A DNA stretch of 52,861 nucleotides from Pigmentiphaga sp. (GCA_023228945.1 JALOAI010000031.1:1-52861); one strand, 5' to 3'. Shown: positions 1 to 9,192, numbered from the stretch's first letter. Numbers and translations: made by a program. Notes: a model not told the origin generated them from the letters alone.

Positions 1-127
1 GTGCCCCCGTCGATCACCAGATTGCCGGTGCCGTCCTGTATCAGCAGCATGTCGGTGCTGAGGACAACCGCGTTGCCGCTGCCCGCCGCGCCGTCCCACG
101 CCAGCAGCTCCAGCGATGCGCCCTGCG
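1..127. repeat. Terminal redundancy of the assembled sequence, left copy
   Basis: Bases 1-127 are identical to 52735-52861. The copy lies inside the coding sequence of the tail-tip gene, and the period between copies (52,734) is a multiple of three, so the gene reads through when the ends are joined. An exact overlap of this odd length inside a gene looks like the overlap left by an assembler on a circular or circularly permuted molecule. I infer it is not a biological direct terminal repeat. Confidence 0.9.
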
Positions 128-3041
128 CGCCAGCCACAACCCCCAGCCGCTGCTGCGCCTGCACGGTGTTGGCCGTCGCCACCGCCGCCGCAGTCTGGGT
201 CGCCATGGCCTCCCATGTGCCGTATTCGGCGGTCACCGTGGTGTCGATGGCCGAGATGGCCTGACTGGCGCTGGTGGCGGTTTGCTGCGCGACGGTGATG
301 TTGCCCTCGGCCGTCCCCATGCGCGTGGTCAGGCTGCCGATCTGCCCCGCCATGATCTGGTCGGCACCCTCGCGGATGCTGGCCTCGGCCGAGATCGCCG
401 CCGCCGCCGCGCCATCCAGCCGGTCGCATTTGATCGCGGCCAGATAGGCATCCCCCGCCCCGCCACCGTTGCGACGGATGATGATCGTCAGCGTGGCGGC
501 CCCGGCCGGGGCGACGACCGGCGCGAAATCCGTTGCGGCCCACGCTATGTTGGAGACGTTGCCGACGGCCCGGACGATCGAGGAACCCGAGGGCACGATG
601 GCCCCCTCGACGTCGCGGAACTGGAACCGCATCGGCAGCGTGGCATCGCGCTGACCGCCCCCGGTCGCGTACATGAACGAGCCCTGGAACTGCTCGCCGG
701 GCTGGACGGGGAACTCGAAGAGCGCGATGCCGTCAGCCACCGTGGCGCGCTGCTGGATGCTCAGGATATGGGCGTAGGGCGCATTCTGGATCGCTGCTAC
801 GCTATGCCCCGGGTCGCGCTCGATCACCGAAAACGTGGGCGCCACATTCGACCACTGCGCCAGATCGCCGCCCAGGAACATCCCGTTCGGGATCAGGTTG
901 TCGCCCAGCCGGGCGGTGTTGAGGTCAACAATGGACCGCGACAGCAGCACGTCCGCCGCCTCGAAATCCTGTCGCAGGGTCTGGGCCGCTTGGTTGAGGT
1001 TGCCCTGCACCACGCCCGCAGCCTCCAGCGCGTCGGCGGCATCCTGCTGCGCGTCGGCAATGCTGCCCTTGACGCCAGCCGACAGGCTCACCTCACCCAC
1101 CCCGCCGGGGGCGATGTCACTGTCCGTAATGCGGATATCCGGTGCGACGGCCCCGATCCACGACGACCAGTCGTTCGGCCGGTCTGTGACCAGCCGGGCG
1201 CGCGCCTCGTAGGCAGTGCCGGGCAGAATGCCCTCGCTTATGATCGCCTCGCCCGCCTCGACGTCATTGACTGCGACCGTCCAACCATTACCCACGTCAC
1301 CCGCCAGCCGCACCCGCACCCGCAGCAGCCGCACGTCCTCAATCGCCTCGGGATCCCACACCACCCGCAGCGCCGGGCGGCGGGCATTGCTGTCGGCGTC
1401 CACCACGGTATGCCCGGTGACTGCCCAGCCCGGCACTGCCTGCGTCGGGGCCAGCACCCAGCCGCCGGGGGAAACCGGGTCGGGAAGCTCGAAGTCCGGC
1501 GACCAGTCGTAATCGTCCGGGTCCACCTCGCGGATCGCGATCCCGGTTTGCAGGCTCACCGGGTCTTGCGCGGTCTGGTCGATCTCGAACAGTTTTTCGT
1601 CGTAGCCGTTTTCCTTGCTCGACCACTCGATGCAGTCGAGCGGTTCCAGCGCCGCGGCGTAGAAGCCGAGGTTGAGGTCGTGCCGCCGCCAGCGTTGATC
1701 GTCCCTGATCCACGCCCGCATGAGGCGCTGCACCTGCAACGGGTAGTTGACGGCGGGCAGGTCGATCTCCGCCACCAGCCGCCGCCCGCCGTCGCGCAGC
1801 TCCCATGCGGCATTGTAGACCGGCGCAGCGTCGTGCGCCCGCCACATCTGCCCCGGATTCGGAAACGTCGCATGGATGGCATTGTGCGAGGCCGCAAGCC
1901 CCGGGAAGGGCCGGAACTCCTGTGGCGAGGTCACCAGCAAGTCGTCGTCGGTGATGAAGGCCACAGGTAGACCCAGGCCGCCCGCGCGGACCTTGAACAC
2001 CCCGCCGATCTCGACAATCCGCGCCGAGGCCGCCTTGAGCAGCTGGTCGACAATATCCGCAGGCTCGTCCTCGGCCACCCGGATTTCCAGCCCGGCACGA
2101 TACCGGGGCTGGGTGCCGCCGCCCGAGAGGTTGACCGTTTCGTCGCAGACATTCATCGCCGCAGCCCAGTTTGCCAGCGGCAGGTCCTCGGCCTCGCACT
2201 CCCCGCCCCACACAGAGCCATCCGGGAAGTGGATGCCGCGCAGGATGTTGTAGATCATCACGATGGGGTTCTGCGTCGGCTCCCACGTCGCCGGATCGTT
2301 CCAGCGGTGCGCACCCGAGCCGCCAACCGTGCTGTCCTTGCGTGGATCGTAGAGCGGGATGCCGAACATCTCGAACGCCGCGTCGGGCGGGGCGCCTTGA
2401 TACAACTCCCGGTCAAACAGGAACGTCAACACGGCATAGCAGACGCCGGTGCCGACCATATCCGCAGTCCATGGCCGGTCGGGCCAGTCCGCGTATTTGT
2501 CGAGCAGCATCGCGTCGGCGGTGGTCTGCGTGCCGTCGTGATACCTGATCCACGCCCGGCCCTCATATTTGCCGAGCAGAGGCAGGCCATAGTCGGCGTG
2601 CGGCGTGCTTCCGATGGGGATGTATTCGCCGCCCAGCATGACGCGGGAAAGCGCGTGGTCCGGCAGGTCGGCCAGCGCGATGACCTGCGTGAAATACGCG
2701 TTCGGGGTCCTGCCCGCCTGACCATGCGACATCGGCGGGCAAACGAACTGTCCCGGCGTGGCGAACCGGCCGAGCCCGAAGGTCGCGCTGTTCGCGCCGC
2801 CCCGGGCCGTCCATTCGATCAGCATCCCCGGCGGGCGGGGCTTGCTGGTCAGGCTGGCGGCTAGAGCCGAAAGCGCCATGGAGGCGACGGTATTGACCGC
2901 AAAGGTCGCGACCGCCGTCGCCACGGCCCCGCCGCCGAGCGCCACCGCAATGGCCGTGCTGATCGGCTCGGCTCGCGCCGGGGTCGCCAGCACCAGCCCT
3001 GCGACAAGCGCGGTGGTGAGAAGAAGCGTTCTGCGCATCAT
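1..3041 (-). CDS. Tail-tip / host-specificity protein (gpJ or GTA megatron-like), N-terminal part
   Basis: The leftward frame from the ATG at 3041 stays open to base 1 and continues in frame at 52734, stopping at 51624. The whole gene encodes about 1383 residues. The start overlaps the previous stop (TGATG). The protein begins with a signal-peptide-like stretch (MMRRTLLLTTALVAGL... then ATPARAEP) followed by an Ala-rich hydrophobic region. The position is that of lambda J and of the last tail gene of the Rhodobacter GTA: it follows a distal tail protein, a hub protein and a small peptidase-like protein. By analogy it forms the central fibre that contacts the host receptor. The secretion-like N-terminus is unusual for a tail protein and may instead be a buried hydrophobic helix. 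Confidence 0.85.
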   Translation of the reverse strand, partial: MMRRTLLLTTALVAGLVLATPARAEPISTAIAVALGGGAVATAVATFAVNTVASMALSALAASLTSKPRPPGMLIEWTARGGANSATFGLGRFATPGQFVCPPMSHGQAGRTPNAYFTQVIALADLPDHALSRVMLGGEYIPIGSTPHADYGLPLLGKYEGRAWIRYHDGTQTTADAMLLDKYADWPDRPWTADMVGTGVCYAVLTFLFDRELYQGAPPDAAFEMFGIPLYDPRKDSTVGGSGAHRWNDPATWEPTQNPIVMIYNILRGIHFPDGSVWGGECEAEDLPLANWAAAMNVCDETVNLSGGGTQPRYRAGLEIRVAEDEPADIVDQLLKAASARIVEIGGVFKVRAGGLGLPVAFITDDDLLVTSPQEFRPFPGLAASHNAIHATFPNPGQMWRAHDAAPVYNAAWELRDGGRRLVAEIDLPAVNYPLQVQRLMRAWIRDDQRWRRHDLNLGFYAAALEPLDCIEWSSKENGYDEKLFEIDQTAQDPVSLQTGIAIREVDPDDYDWSPDFELPDPVSPGGWVLAPTQAVPGWAVTGHTVVDADSNARRPALRVVWDPEAIEDVRLLRVRVRLAGDVGNGWTVAVNDVEAGEAIISEGILPGTAYEARARLVTDRPNDWSSWIGAVAPDIRITDSDIAPGGVGEVSLSAGVKGSIADAQQDAADALEAAGVVQGNLNQAAQTLRQDFEAADVLLSRSIVDLNTARLGDNLIPNGMFLGGDLAQWSNVAPTFSVIERDPGHSVAAIQNAPYAHILSIQQRATVADGIALFEFPVQPGEQFQGSFMYATGGGQRDATLPMRFQFRDVEGAIVPSGSSIVRAVGNVSNIAWAATDFAPVVAPAGAATLTIIIRRNGGGAGDAYLAAIKCDRLDGAAAAAISAEASIREGADQIMAGQIGSLTTRMGTAEGNITVAQQTATSASQAISAIDTTVTAEYGTWEAMATQTAAAVATANTVQAQQRLGVVAGAQGASLELLAWDGAAGSGNAVVLSTDMLLIQDGTGNLVIDGG

Positions 3042-3451
3042 CAGACCCTGAAAGCCCGCACGGCGCGGGTCAGCGGCACAAGGCCCAGCCCTCGCGGCGT
3101 CATCACATAGACGGATTCGCCCTGCACGATGCCCAGCGCAAGCCCGTCGCCCTCGGTCACCACGGCCACGTCGCCGCGCTGCGCCATCAACACCGGCACC
3201 TCGGGCAGAATGCTGGCGGCCAGCGCGACATGATCTTCATACCCGCGCTCGGCGATCCGCTTTCGGCCCTCGCCAAGCGTCCGGTAGCCGCGCCAGCCTC
3301 GCGCGAAGTCCTGCCCGGTCATCGCCTCGACGGCGCCCGCCACGAACAGGGCACAGTCCATCCGGCCCGGCCGGAACGGCGTCGAGTGGATACGTGACAG
3401 GTAAACCACCAGCCTGCCCATCCAGCCCGGGGTTCTCTGCGTCATTACCAT
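3041..3451 (-). CDS. DUF6950-like small tail protein (NlpC/P60-type position)
   Basis: This 136-residue protein starts with the ATG that overlaps the upstream stop (TGATG at 3451). It carries a DCALFV motif near residue 30 and an RGDVAVV motif near residue 85, the pattern of the DUF6950 / NlpC-P60-like tail proteins. It occupies the place of lambda K and of GTA gene 14, between the hub and the tip gene. Members of this class are thought to cleave cell-wall peptides during DNA entry. The Cys of DCALFV would be the nucleophile, but I cannot identify the full catalytic set, so it may be structural only. Confidence 0.7.
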   Translation of the reverse strand: MVMTQRTPGWMGRLVVYLSRIHSTPFRPGRMDCALFVAGAVEAMTGQDFARGWRGYRTLGEGRKRIAERGYEDHVALAASILPEVPVLMAQRGDVAVVTEGDGLALGIVQGESVYVMTPRGLGLVPLTRAVRAFRV

Positions 3452-4143
3452 CAGTAGCTCCCGCTGTCGCCACTGCCGTCGCCGTAATGTCCGGATCCAT
3501 TGACGGCGGGCTTCTTCGCGGTGCGCGGATCGTCCACCATATTCTCGCCCCACGGCGTCCGAATGCCGGTGCCGGTCGTGCCGATGTTGATGAAGAAGTC
3601 GTCACTCCCGTCGCGCAGGCGCTGGCTCTGGTGGCTCTTTTTGAGGCCGAGCACCCGGGTGAGCGCCCGCGCGGCCGGGGCCAGAACCGCCTCCACGCGC
3701 GCCTCGCCGCCCGCCTCGGGCATGTGCACCGTCACCTCGTCCAGCACGCCCTTGAACACCCGCTCCGGCGCGGCCAGCAGGCTGTTGGTCTCGGTCGAGA
3801 AGAACGCCCGGTGGATTTCCACCCGGGCGAAGCGCGGCTCGTAGCCCCGGATCAGCAGCGCCACCTCCGGCGCAATGGCCGACAGCGCCACGGTCTGCAT
3901 CCTGACCGTCAGCCCCGTCTCGGCCACCATCTCGGGGACATCAAGGACGCCCCCAGCCCCGTAGTAGGTCCGCGTCTCGGCGCCGATCACAAACTCCCGG
4001 TGATCGCCGCCGGTCCACAGGCCCATCGTTTCGGCGGTTTCCGGATTGTCCCGGTTGCGCGCCACGAACCAGATCAGATACCGGGGACGCACCCCCTGAC
4101 GGGCGGCGAGCTGGGCAACAATTTCCGACGCGAGGTCACGCAT
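3451..4143 (-). CDS. Tail hub protein (DUF2163 / lambda L-like)
   Basis: This 230-residue protein lies between the distal tail gene and the small DUF6950-like gene. The order and size match GTA gene 13 and the lambda L position. The text is rich in beta-strand-like segments without membrane segments. The C-terminus is a Gly/Ser-rich tail (NGSGHYGDGSGDSGSY). It probably forms part of the ring that links the tail tube to the central fibre. Assignment rests on position and general character rather than a diagnostic motif. Confidence 0.6.
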   Translation of the reverse strand: MRDLASEIVAQLAARQGVRPRYLIWFVARNRDNPETAETMGLWTGGDHREFVIGAETRTYYGAGGVLDVPEMVAETGLTVRMQTVALSAIAPEVALLIRGYEPRFARVEIHRAFFSTETNSLLAAPERVFKGVLDEVTVHMPEAGGEARVEAVLAPAARALTRVLGLKKSHQSQRLRDGSDDFFINIGTTGTGIRTPWGENMVDDPRTAKKPAVNGSGHYGDGSGDSGSY

Positions 4144-4146
4144 GGA

Positions 4147-4806
4147 TCACCTCAGCGTCTGGATGAAGCTGAAGGACATGCCCCGGGTCAGCAGATCGGA
4201 CGACGACCCCCAATTCACGGAGCCAGGCGCAATGACCGCCTTGAAAATCGGCCGCACCAGCGTCACGGGTGCGGTGGCGGCCAGCCCGGATGGCACGAAT
4301 GGAGTGACCTCGAACAAGGGCGTGAGACCAGACCCATCGGCCTCGGCCCCGGTGACCGCTTGCAGGAACCCGTATCGGGTGGGGTTGGAGCCATAGGTGG
4401 CCGACAGGTAGTCGCCGGGCGAGATCACGTAGGCCACCGGCAGCCCCTGTATCCTGACCTCCCTGTTGTTTGCTGCGACAGTGTGGATCGACGGCGTGGC
4501 CGCGCCGAGGATCGAGCCGTCCCGGTCCTTTCGGGGGTAGGAGTTGGGCATCGCGGGAGCCAAGAACGACCTTCCACCGTCCAGCAGGATGGAAAGCCGA
4601 GACCTTACCGCCGCAGCATCAACGTGATTCTGGAACCCCAGTGAGCAGCTTCCACCCCACGATCTCTCACCAATATCGGCAGTCAGCACATCACCGCCCC
4701 GGGTACGCCCCGTGACGACAGAGGATGGGCTGAGATAAAGCTCGACCGCCTGGATTGGCAGGGTGTCGAAAAAATCTTCAAGTGCGAGCGGAAAGACGAG
4801 GGCCAT
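4147..4806 (-). CDS. Distal tail protein (GTA gp12-like)
   Basis: This 219-residue protein follows the tape measure gene directly (ATG at 4806, tape measure stop at 4809). It opens with MALVFPLALEDFFDTLPIQ, has beta-rich text with many Gly-containing turns and has no membrane segments. Position after the tape measure and ahead of the hub corresponds to the distal tail protein of siphoviruses and GTAs, the ring joining tube to tip. I see no catalytic motif. Confidence 0.6.
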   Translation of the reverse strand: MALVFPLALEDFFDTLPIQAVELYLSPSSVVTGRTRGGDVLTADIGERSWGGSCSLGFQNHVDAAAVRSRLSILLDGGRSFLAPAMPNSYPRKDRDGSILGAATPSIHTVAANNREVRIQGLPVAYVISPGDYLSATYGSNPTRYGFLQAVTGAEADGSGLTPLFEVTPFVPSGLAATAPVTLVRPIFKAVIAPGSVNWGSSSDLLTRGMSFSFIQTLR

Positions 4807-4808
4807 GT

Positions 4809-7076
4809 TTATGATCCGATGTGTGGGCGGCTGGCGCGGGGGTCGGACAGCACGCGCTTGATCTCGCCCGGCAAGGCGCGCGCAAGTTGGGCATTCGCGG
4901 CCCGCATGGTTTGAACGGCCACGTTTCCGCTCACCCGCTCGACAAATGGGGTGATGTTTCCGCTTTCATCGACGCTGACCCCAAGCGTGATGTTCAATTC
5001 CATCGGGTCTCTTCCGTTCCCCTGCGCCTCGACCCCTAGCTTTCCGTCTGCCCCCCGCTTCAGCGGCATGATCGCCTCCGGACCAGCCTCGCCCATGATA
5101 CCGACGCCGCCCTGCATCGGGAAAGCGGTCGTGCTGCTCACCACCCCGCCGTTGGCGAATGCGGCCACGCGGCCGCCCGAGAATACGTTGCCGTCTGCGT
5201 TGAGTCCGAGAAACTTCCCGAGGAAGCCACTGACCCCTTGCCCCATCCCGCCACTCCACAGGGCTTCGAATCCTCGCATGGCTGCCATTTCAGCCAGCTT
5301 GCTGATGATGTTGCCGACAGCATTACGAAGCGACATGGCGCCGGTCACAAGGCCGCTGAACGCCTGCGACAGCGTGTTGCGGAAATCCTCGGTTGCGGAC
5401 TTGAGCGTCATCATGCCGTCTTTGGTGTCCTCGGCCGCCTTCCTGCCTTTGCCCCCCATCTCCGCCAAAGCCTCCCCTGTGGGAGCCGCCGCCGCACCAA
5501 TACCCTCCACCTCGTCTGTTGTTGTGGAAAGCACGTCGTTTAGCGCCTTGATGCTTTCCATCGGCGCGGTCATGCCGGCGAAAAACGTCTTAGCCGCCGC
5601 AGCCTGCAGTTTCGCAACGAGGCTTTCTTCTTCCGCAAAAGCGGACAAGCTAGCGGCAGCATCACCGCCAATGCCACTCAGGCCCAAATTCAACCCAAGC
5701 GGCGCAAACATGTCGTTGATTCCATCGGCCACCGATTGCGTCATGTCTGCGAATTTTTGCAGGATGAATGCGAAGGCCGAAGCGAAAGTGGCCCGCAGCC
5801 CCGCGGCCACGCTAGACACGATCCTGCCCATGCCTTGCCAGCCAAGTTCCAGCCGGTCAATCGCCTCGCGCCCAACATCGGCGACCAGCTTCAAGGCAGC
5901 CCCGAAACCGCCAGCCGCAGAAACAAGTCGGAGGAATTGCCCGGTCAAGACGCCAGCCGCAACAACAACCGCTCCGATGCCGGCTGCGGTCAGCGCCGCC
6001 CTAAGCTTCACCAAGGAAGCGGAGAAAGCCCCTGTCGCCGTGACGCTGGTATACATCGAAACCGCCCACGTCGCCGCGAACCTGACCGCTAGGGCGGTCA
6101 CGCCTGCAATCGCGGTCCCGATCACACTGTCGAAAACAAACTGGATCGTGTCGCCGTTCTCGCTTGCCCACTTCGCAGCACTCGCCAGCGCGTCACCAAC
6201 CATGACTAAGGCGCCCGCCAGTGACCCGCTCGCCCCGGTGGTTTGATCCAACACTCCGATCAAGTATTGCATGCCGGTGGCGATGCGCGTCATTCCGTCG
6301 TCCACAGTGGCCGGCATCTCGCCGGCTTCGGCGCGCAGCTTTTCAAGGCTGTCGAGCAGTGCCCCAGCAATTACGGCAGACGTGATCTTCCCTTGCGAGG
6401 CCATGGCGCGGAGGCCATTGACGTTGGTGCCAAGCTTTTCGGCCAGTGCCTCGGCCACCCGACCCCCGTTGGCCATGACGGTTTCCAGACCATCGCCGGT
6501 CAGTTTTCCGACGGCCATGGCTTTCGACAAAGCGTTCTGGACGGAGGCGGCCCTCTCCCCGCGGGTCGCGGTGATGACTAGGGCGTGGTTCAGAGCTTCT
6601 GTGAAATCCGCCGTCTCCATGGCGGTCTTGCCAAGATCACGCAGAACCGCGACGTTGCGTGCGTAGACTTCGACCGTCTGGCCCAGCGGGGAGTAGCTGG
6701 CGTTCGCCAGATCCACCATACGCCCCATCAGTTCCGGCGCCGCCGCCATATCCTTGACCGCCGCGCCGATCCTGGACTGCATGTCCGACCAAGCATCAGC
6801 GTACTGGATCAGAGCTCTAACCGAGAAAGCCGCGACCAGGGCGCCGGTCACAGTACCGGCCACCCTGGCAAGAGCGCGCATGCCCCGCCCGGCTTTTTCC
6901 GTCTCTTGGCCAAGAACTTTTGCGCCCCGGCCGGCGTCTGTGGCTTCCTTCTCGAACCGATCCGACGCCTTCCCCGCCCTGTCCGCAGAGGCCGAGAACT
7001 TCTCCAGGTCGCCGGTCGCCGAAACAACGTCTCCGCTGTCGACGCTAAGCCCAAGAGCAGCAGCTTCAGTAGTCAT
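4809..7076 (-). CDS. Tail tape measure protein
   Basis: 755 residues. The N-terminal region (about 1-75) is charged and helical. It is followed by the conserved tape-measure domain (about 80-270, with RVAEALAEKLG and GKITSAVIAGALLDSLE typical of the family). Hydrophobic Ala/Val segments around 300-400 are the membrane-active part expected of tape measures, and the C-terminus carries FANGGVVSS and GEAGPEAIMPL, signatures seen at the end of many tape measures. At about 0.15 nm per residue it predicts a tail near 110 nm. It lies directly downstream of the frameshifted chaperone gene, as in lambda (G-GT-H). Confidence 0.93.
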   Translation of the reverse strand: MTTEAAALGLSVDSGDVVSATGDLEKFSASADRAGKASDRFEKEATDAGRGAKVLGQETEKAGRGMRALARVAGTVTGALVAAFSVRALIQYADAWSDMQSRIGAAVKDMAAAPELMGRMVDLANASYSPLGQTVEVYARNVAVLRDLGKTAMETADFTEALNHALVITATRGERAASVQNALSKAMAVGKLTGDGLETVMANGGRVAEALAEKLGTNVNGLRAMASQGKITSAVIAGALLDSLEKLRAEAGEMPATVDDGMTRIATGMQYLIGVLDQTTGASGSLAGALVMVGDALASAAKWASENGDTIQFVFDSVIGTAIAGVTALAVRFAATWAVSMYTSVTATGAFSASLVKLRAALTAAGIGAVVVAAGVLTGQFLRLVSAAGGFGAALKLVADVGREAIDRLELGWQGMGRIVSSVAAGLRATFASAFAFILQKFADMTQSVADGINDMFAPLGLNLGLSGIGGDAAASLSAFAEEESLVAKLQAAAAKTFFAGMTAPMESIKALNDVLSTTTDEVEGIGAAAAPTGEALAEMGGKGRKAAEDTKDGMMTLKSATEDFRNTLSQAFSGLVTGAMSLRNAVGNIISKLAEMAAMRGFEALWSGGMGQGVSGFLGKFLGLNADGNVFSGGRVAAFANGGVVSSTTAFPMQGGVGIMGEAGPEAIMPLKRGADGKLGVEAQGNGRDPMELNITLGVSVDESGNITPFVERVSGNVAVQTMRAANAQLARALPGEIKRVLSDPRASRPHIGS

Positions 7077-7091
7077 GGGGCAGCCCTCTGC

Positions 7092-7475
7092 TCATTTCTT
7101 GAACGCGGCGCGGAAGCTGTCGCGGGCGGTCATTGTTGGCTCGGGGTCTGCCCCGCCGTTCTGGTGGCGCAGGAAGACCCTGTCCATAGCTCGAATACAG
7201 ATGCGGAACATTTCCGCATCTTCTGGCGTCATGTTCCGCGATGCGTCCCGGATGGATTGCGCCGGGATGGCCATCGCCTTGACCACGGCGCGCTCCATGG
7301 TGGACAGCGCAATCATCTGCCGATCCGTGCTACACTCCCAGAACACTTCTAGCCAGTCGTGATGCAGAACGTCCGGTGGCCATAGGGCTTCGGGCGGGTC
7401 CATACCCTGATCGACAGCCGCCCGATACGCCTCGCCGCAAGTTAGCGCCCAGCTTACGGCGCTGGCGAGTTTCCC
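7092..7475 (-). CDS. Tail assembly chaperone, -1 frameshift extension (GT-like)
   Basis: This frame has no start of its own at this place. It is reached from the upstream chaperone frame by a -1 slip on the heptamer GGGAAAC (7475 to 7469, read leftward). After slipping, reading continues LASAVSWALTCGEAYRAAV and stops at 7092, adding 125 residues to 137 from the first frame to give a 262-residue fusion. The extension contains a Trp-rich helix pair (HHDWLEVFWECSTDRQ), as expected for a T domain that binds the tape measure. The gene ends 15 bp before the tape measure start. Confidence 0.85.
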   Translation of the reverse strand, partial: GKLASAVSWALTCGEAYRAAVDQGMDPPEALWPPDVLHHDWLEVFWECSTDRQMIALSTMERAVVKAMAIPAQSIRDASRNMTPEDAEMFRICIRAMDRVFLRHQNGGADPEPTMTARDSFRAAFKK

Positions 7476-7879
7476 GCGATTTCCTCGGTGATCTCGGCGC
7501 GGCCCTTGTCCACGATCTGCGCCGCCCATGCCACGGCATCGCCGAAGTTGCGGTAGCGCGGATCGGTCAGCCAGATCTCGGCCTGCTTTTTCGAGAAAGG
7601 TACCGGCTTGCCGCCGCTGGTGATGCCGTCCCATTCCAGCAAAACGGCTTCAAGCAGCACCCGCCCGCCGACCCGCATCGCCGCCTCTTGCGTGGGGCTG
7701 CCATCGCTCTCGCGGTCTTTCTTCGGCAGGGCGCGCAGCAGCCGGTTACGCAGCGCGACAGCCTGCGGACTGGTCAGACCGCGCACCCGCACCCGCAAGT
7801 CGCCCATCTCGGGGATGTCGCCCACCCATTGCCCGCCTTCGATAAGGCCGGGGTCGATGGCAATGCTCTCAATATCCAT
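7454..7879 (-). CDS. Tail assembly chaperone (gpG-like)
   Basis: This 141-residue protein begins MDIESIAIDPGLIEGGQWV and has an AGGA-type ribosome site upstream. It contains the LTSPQAVALRNRLLRALP segment typical of phage tail assembly chaperones, which often annotate as phage tail proteins next to the tape measure. It stops at 7454, four codons after the slippery heptamer. The short form should greatly outnumber the fusion. Confidence 0.85.
   Translation of the reverse strand: MDIESIAIDPGLIEGGQWVGDIPEMGDLRVRVRGLTSPQAVALRNRLLRALPKKDRESDGSPTQEAAMRVGGRVLLEAVLLEWDGITSGGKPVPFSKKQAEIWLTDPRYRNFGDAVAWAAQIVDKGRAEITEEIAGNSPAP
7469..7475 (-). promoter_or_regulatory. Programmed -1 ribosomal frameshift site GGGAAAC
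   Basis: On the leftward strand the bases read G GGA AAC in the chaperone frame and GGG AAA in the -1 frame, a canonical X XXY YYZ heptamer. It is placed just before the stop of the first frame and in the correct orientation to join the second frame. Lambda uses the closely related GGGAAAG at the same point in its G-GT gene. Confidence 0.9.
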
Positions 7880-7990
7880 GTCAGGTTCCTGCGGGGTTCG
7901 GGTCCATGGGGTGGAGGCCGACGGGAGAACCCCAGCCCGCCAGCCTCCGGTATCCGCCGCGCCGGGGAGGATCGACGCGACGAATTCTGC

Positions 7991-8698
7991 TCAGACCTCG
8001 ACGATGTTGCTGTCCACCTCGATGGTCCACGCGCGCAGTTGCGTGGTGTTCGCCTCCCCGCCCTGCCGGGCTCCGGGAAGCGCGAGGCCGAAGAACAGGT
8101 CGGTCATGCCCAGTTCGCCGGCCGTGGCGGTGTGCACGCCGCTCTGGGACGCGGTGGTTTCGATCGCCGTACCGCCCGGAGTCGCCGCGACCGAGAAGGT
8201 GTCTTCGGTGGCGCCGACCACGTAGTAGATCGTTCCGGCCGTCAGTCCGGTCGGCAGGGTGCCGGTGGTGGTGAAGGTGACAGGCGTGCCGTTGGCTAGC
8301 CCGTGCGCGGTCCAGCTGACTACCCCGGGTTCGTCGATGGTGATCGTCACGGTGGAGGTGCGCGGGCAGCTGGCGCCCCATTCGATCTTGAAGGCGTAGG
8401 GATTGCAGTCGTCGATGGCTGCGCGGAAGGCGATCTGCCCCGCGTCGGTGGCATCCGGCACGAACTGGTTCTCCATCGCGCCGCCGTTGCGGGTGCCTTT
8501 CATCTTGCGGGTGCGGCCCTCATTGATGAGGTTCTGAGTGATCACCTCCTGGGTATCACCGATGGCGCCGGCGCTTGCCCAGCCACCGATTTCGGTCCAG
8601 GATTGGCCGGTAAAGTCGGCGATGGTAACGACGCCCTTGGGTGCAACACGCTGGCCGATGAAGATTTTCGACCCGGCAACGGGATAAAGCTGCGCCAT
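7991..8698 (-). CDS. Major tail (tube) protein
   Basis: 235 residues from the ATG at 8698, chosen because AGGAG lies eight bases upstream; a longer frame to 8758 lacks such a site. The N-terminus MAQLYPVAGSKIFIGQRVA and the sequence GTRNGGAMENQFVPDATDAGQ are typical of phage tail tube proteins. An inserted immunoglobulin-like beta domain follows (about residues 120-200, with SWTAHGLANGTPVTFTTTG). A similar insert occurs in the decoration protein of this phage. The gene lies between the tail terminator and the chaperone, the standard order. Confidence 0.88.
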   Translation of the reverse strand: MAQLYPVAGSKIFIGQRVAPKGVVTIADFTGQSWTEIGGWASAGAIGDTQEVITQNLINEGRTRKMKGTRNGGAMENQFVPDATDAGQIAFRAAIDDCNPYAFKIEWGASCPRTSTVTITIDEPGVVSWTAHGLANGTPVTFTTTGTLPTGLTAGTIYYVVGATEDTFSVAATPGGTAIETTASQSGVHTATAGELGMTDLFFGLALPGARQGGEANTTQLRAWTIEVDSNIVEV

Positions 8699-8736
8699 GA
8701 TAAGCTCCTGTGGTAGCCCGGTGCCGGGCGGGATAG

Positions 8737-9192
8737 TTACTTCTGAGTCGCCTCCCAAGGGATGCGCACACGGATTTGACGATAGGCCCCGTCCAGCTCT
8801 GGAGGGAGCATATCAGGGGTCCGGAGAACCCGGACACAAACTCCGGAATACCGCATTCGTCGATCCGCTGGGAAAGCTGTCACCAGCGGGGCCGCCATCT
8901 CCAGCAAGGCGGCGTGAGGAACATCCCGCATGGTCGTCGACCACGGGCGAGAAATGGGCCAGCATACGGTCAGTACCAGGACCCCACTACTGACATGGAC
9001 TTTTCCGGCGATGTCCCACCGCACGCGATCATTTCGCAAATCGGAAACCAGCACAAAAGGAGCTGGACCCGCTGTGTCCACAGGGGGCTCGAAGGAGGCG
9101 CTGGGGTCGATAACGGGCATGGCCGGATTCAGGGCCACCGCGGATAGAGCCGTCTTCAGCGCCATCCAGATGCTGGTGTCAATCCCCGGCAT
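8737..9192 (-). CDS. Tail terminator protein (DUF4128 / gpU-like)
   Basis: 151 residues. The start overlaps the preceding stop (TAATG at 9192). Beta-rich text around VLTVCWPISRP and the closing segment YRQIRVRIPWEATQK suit the tail terminator families. The position between a gp10-like tail completion protein and the tube protein fits. It should cap the tail at the head-proximal end. Confidence 0.65.
   Translation of the reverse strand: MPGIDTSIWMALKTALSAVALNPAMPVIDPSASFEPPVDTAGPAPFVLVSDLRNDRVRWDIAGKVHVSSGVLVLTVCWPISRPWSTTMRDVPHAALLEMAAPLVTAFPADRRMRYSGVCVRVLRTPDMLPPELDGAYRQIRVRIPWEATQK

Noticed and set aside
1..127. 127-bp identical ends as a true direct terminal repeat
   Set aside because: The repeat is short, odd-sized and lies inside one continuous gene that only makes sense when ends are joined; assembler overlap is the simpler explanation.
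282..1970. 562-codon rightward open frame
   Set aside because: It is antisense to the tail-tip gene. Its Arg/Gly/Pro-rich text and lack of a ribosome site mark it as a high-G+C shadow.
4951..6246. 431-codon rightward open frame rich in Ser/Ala/Pro
   Set aside because: Antisense to the tape measure gene; composition is that of a complement of Ala/Gly-rich coding text.
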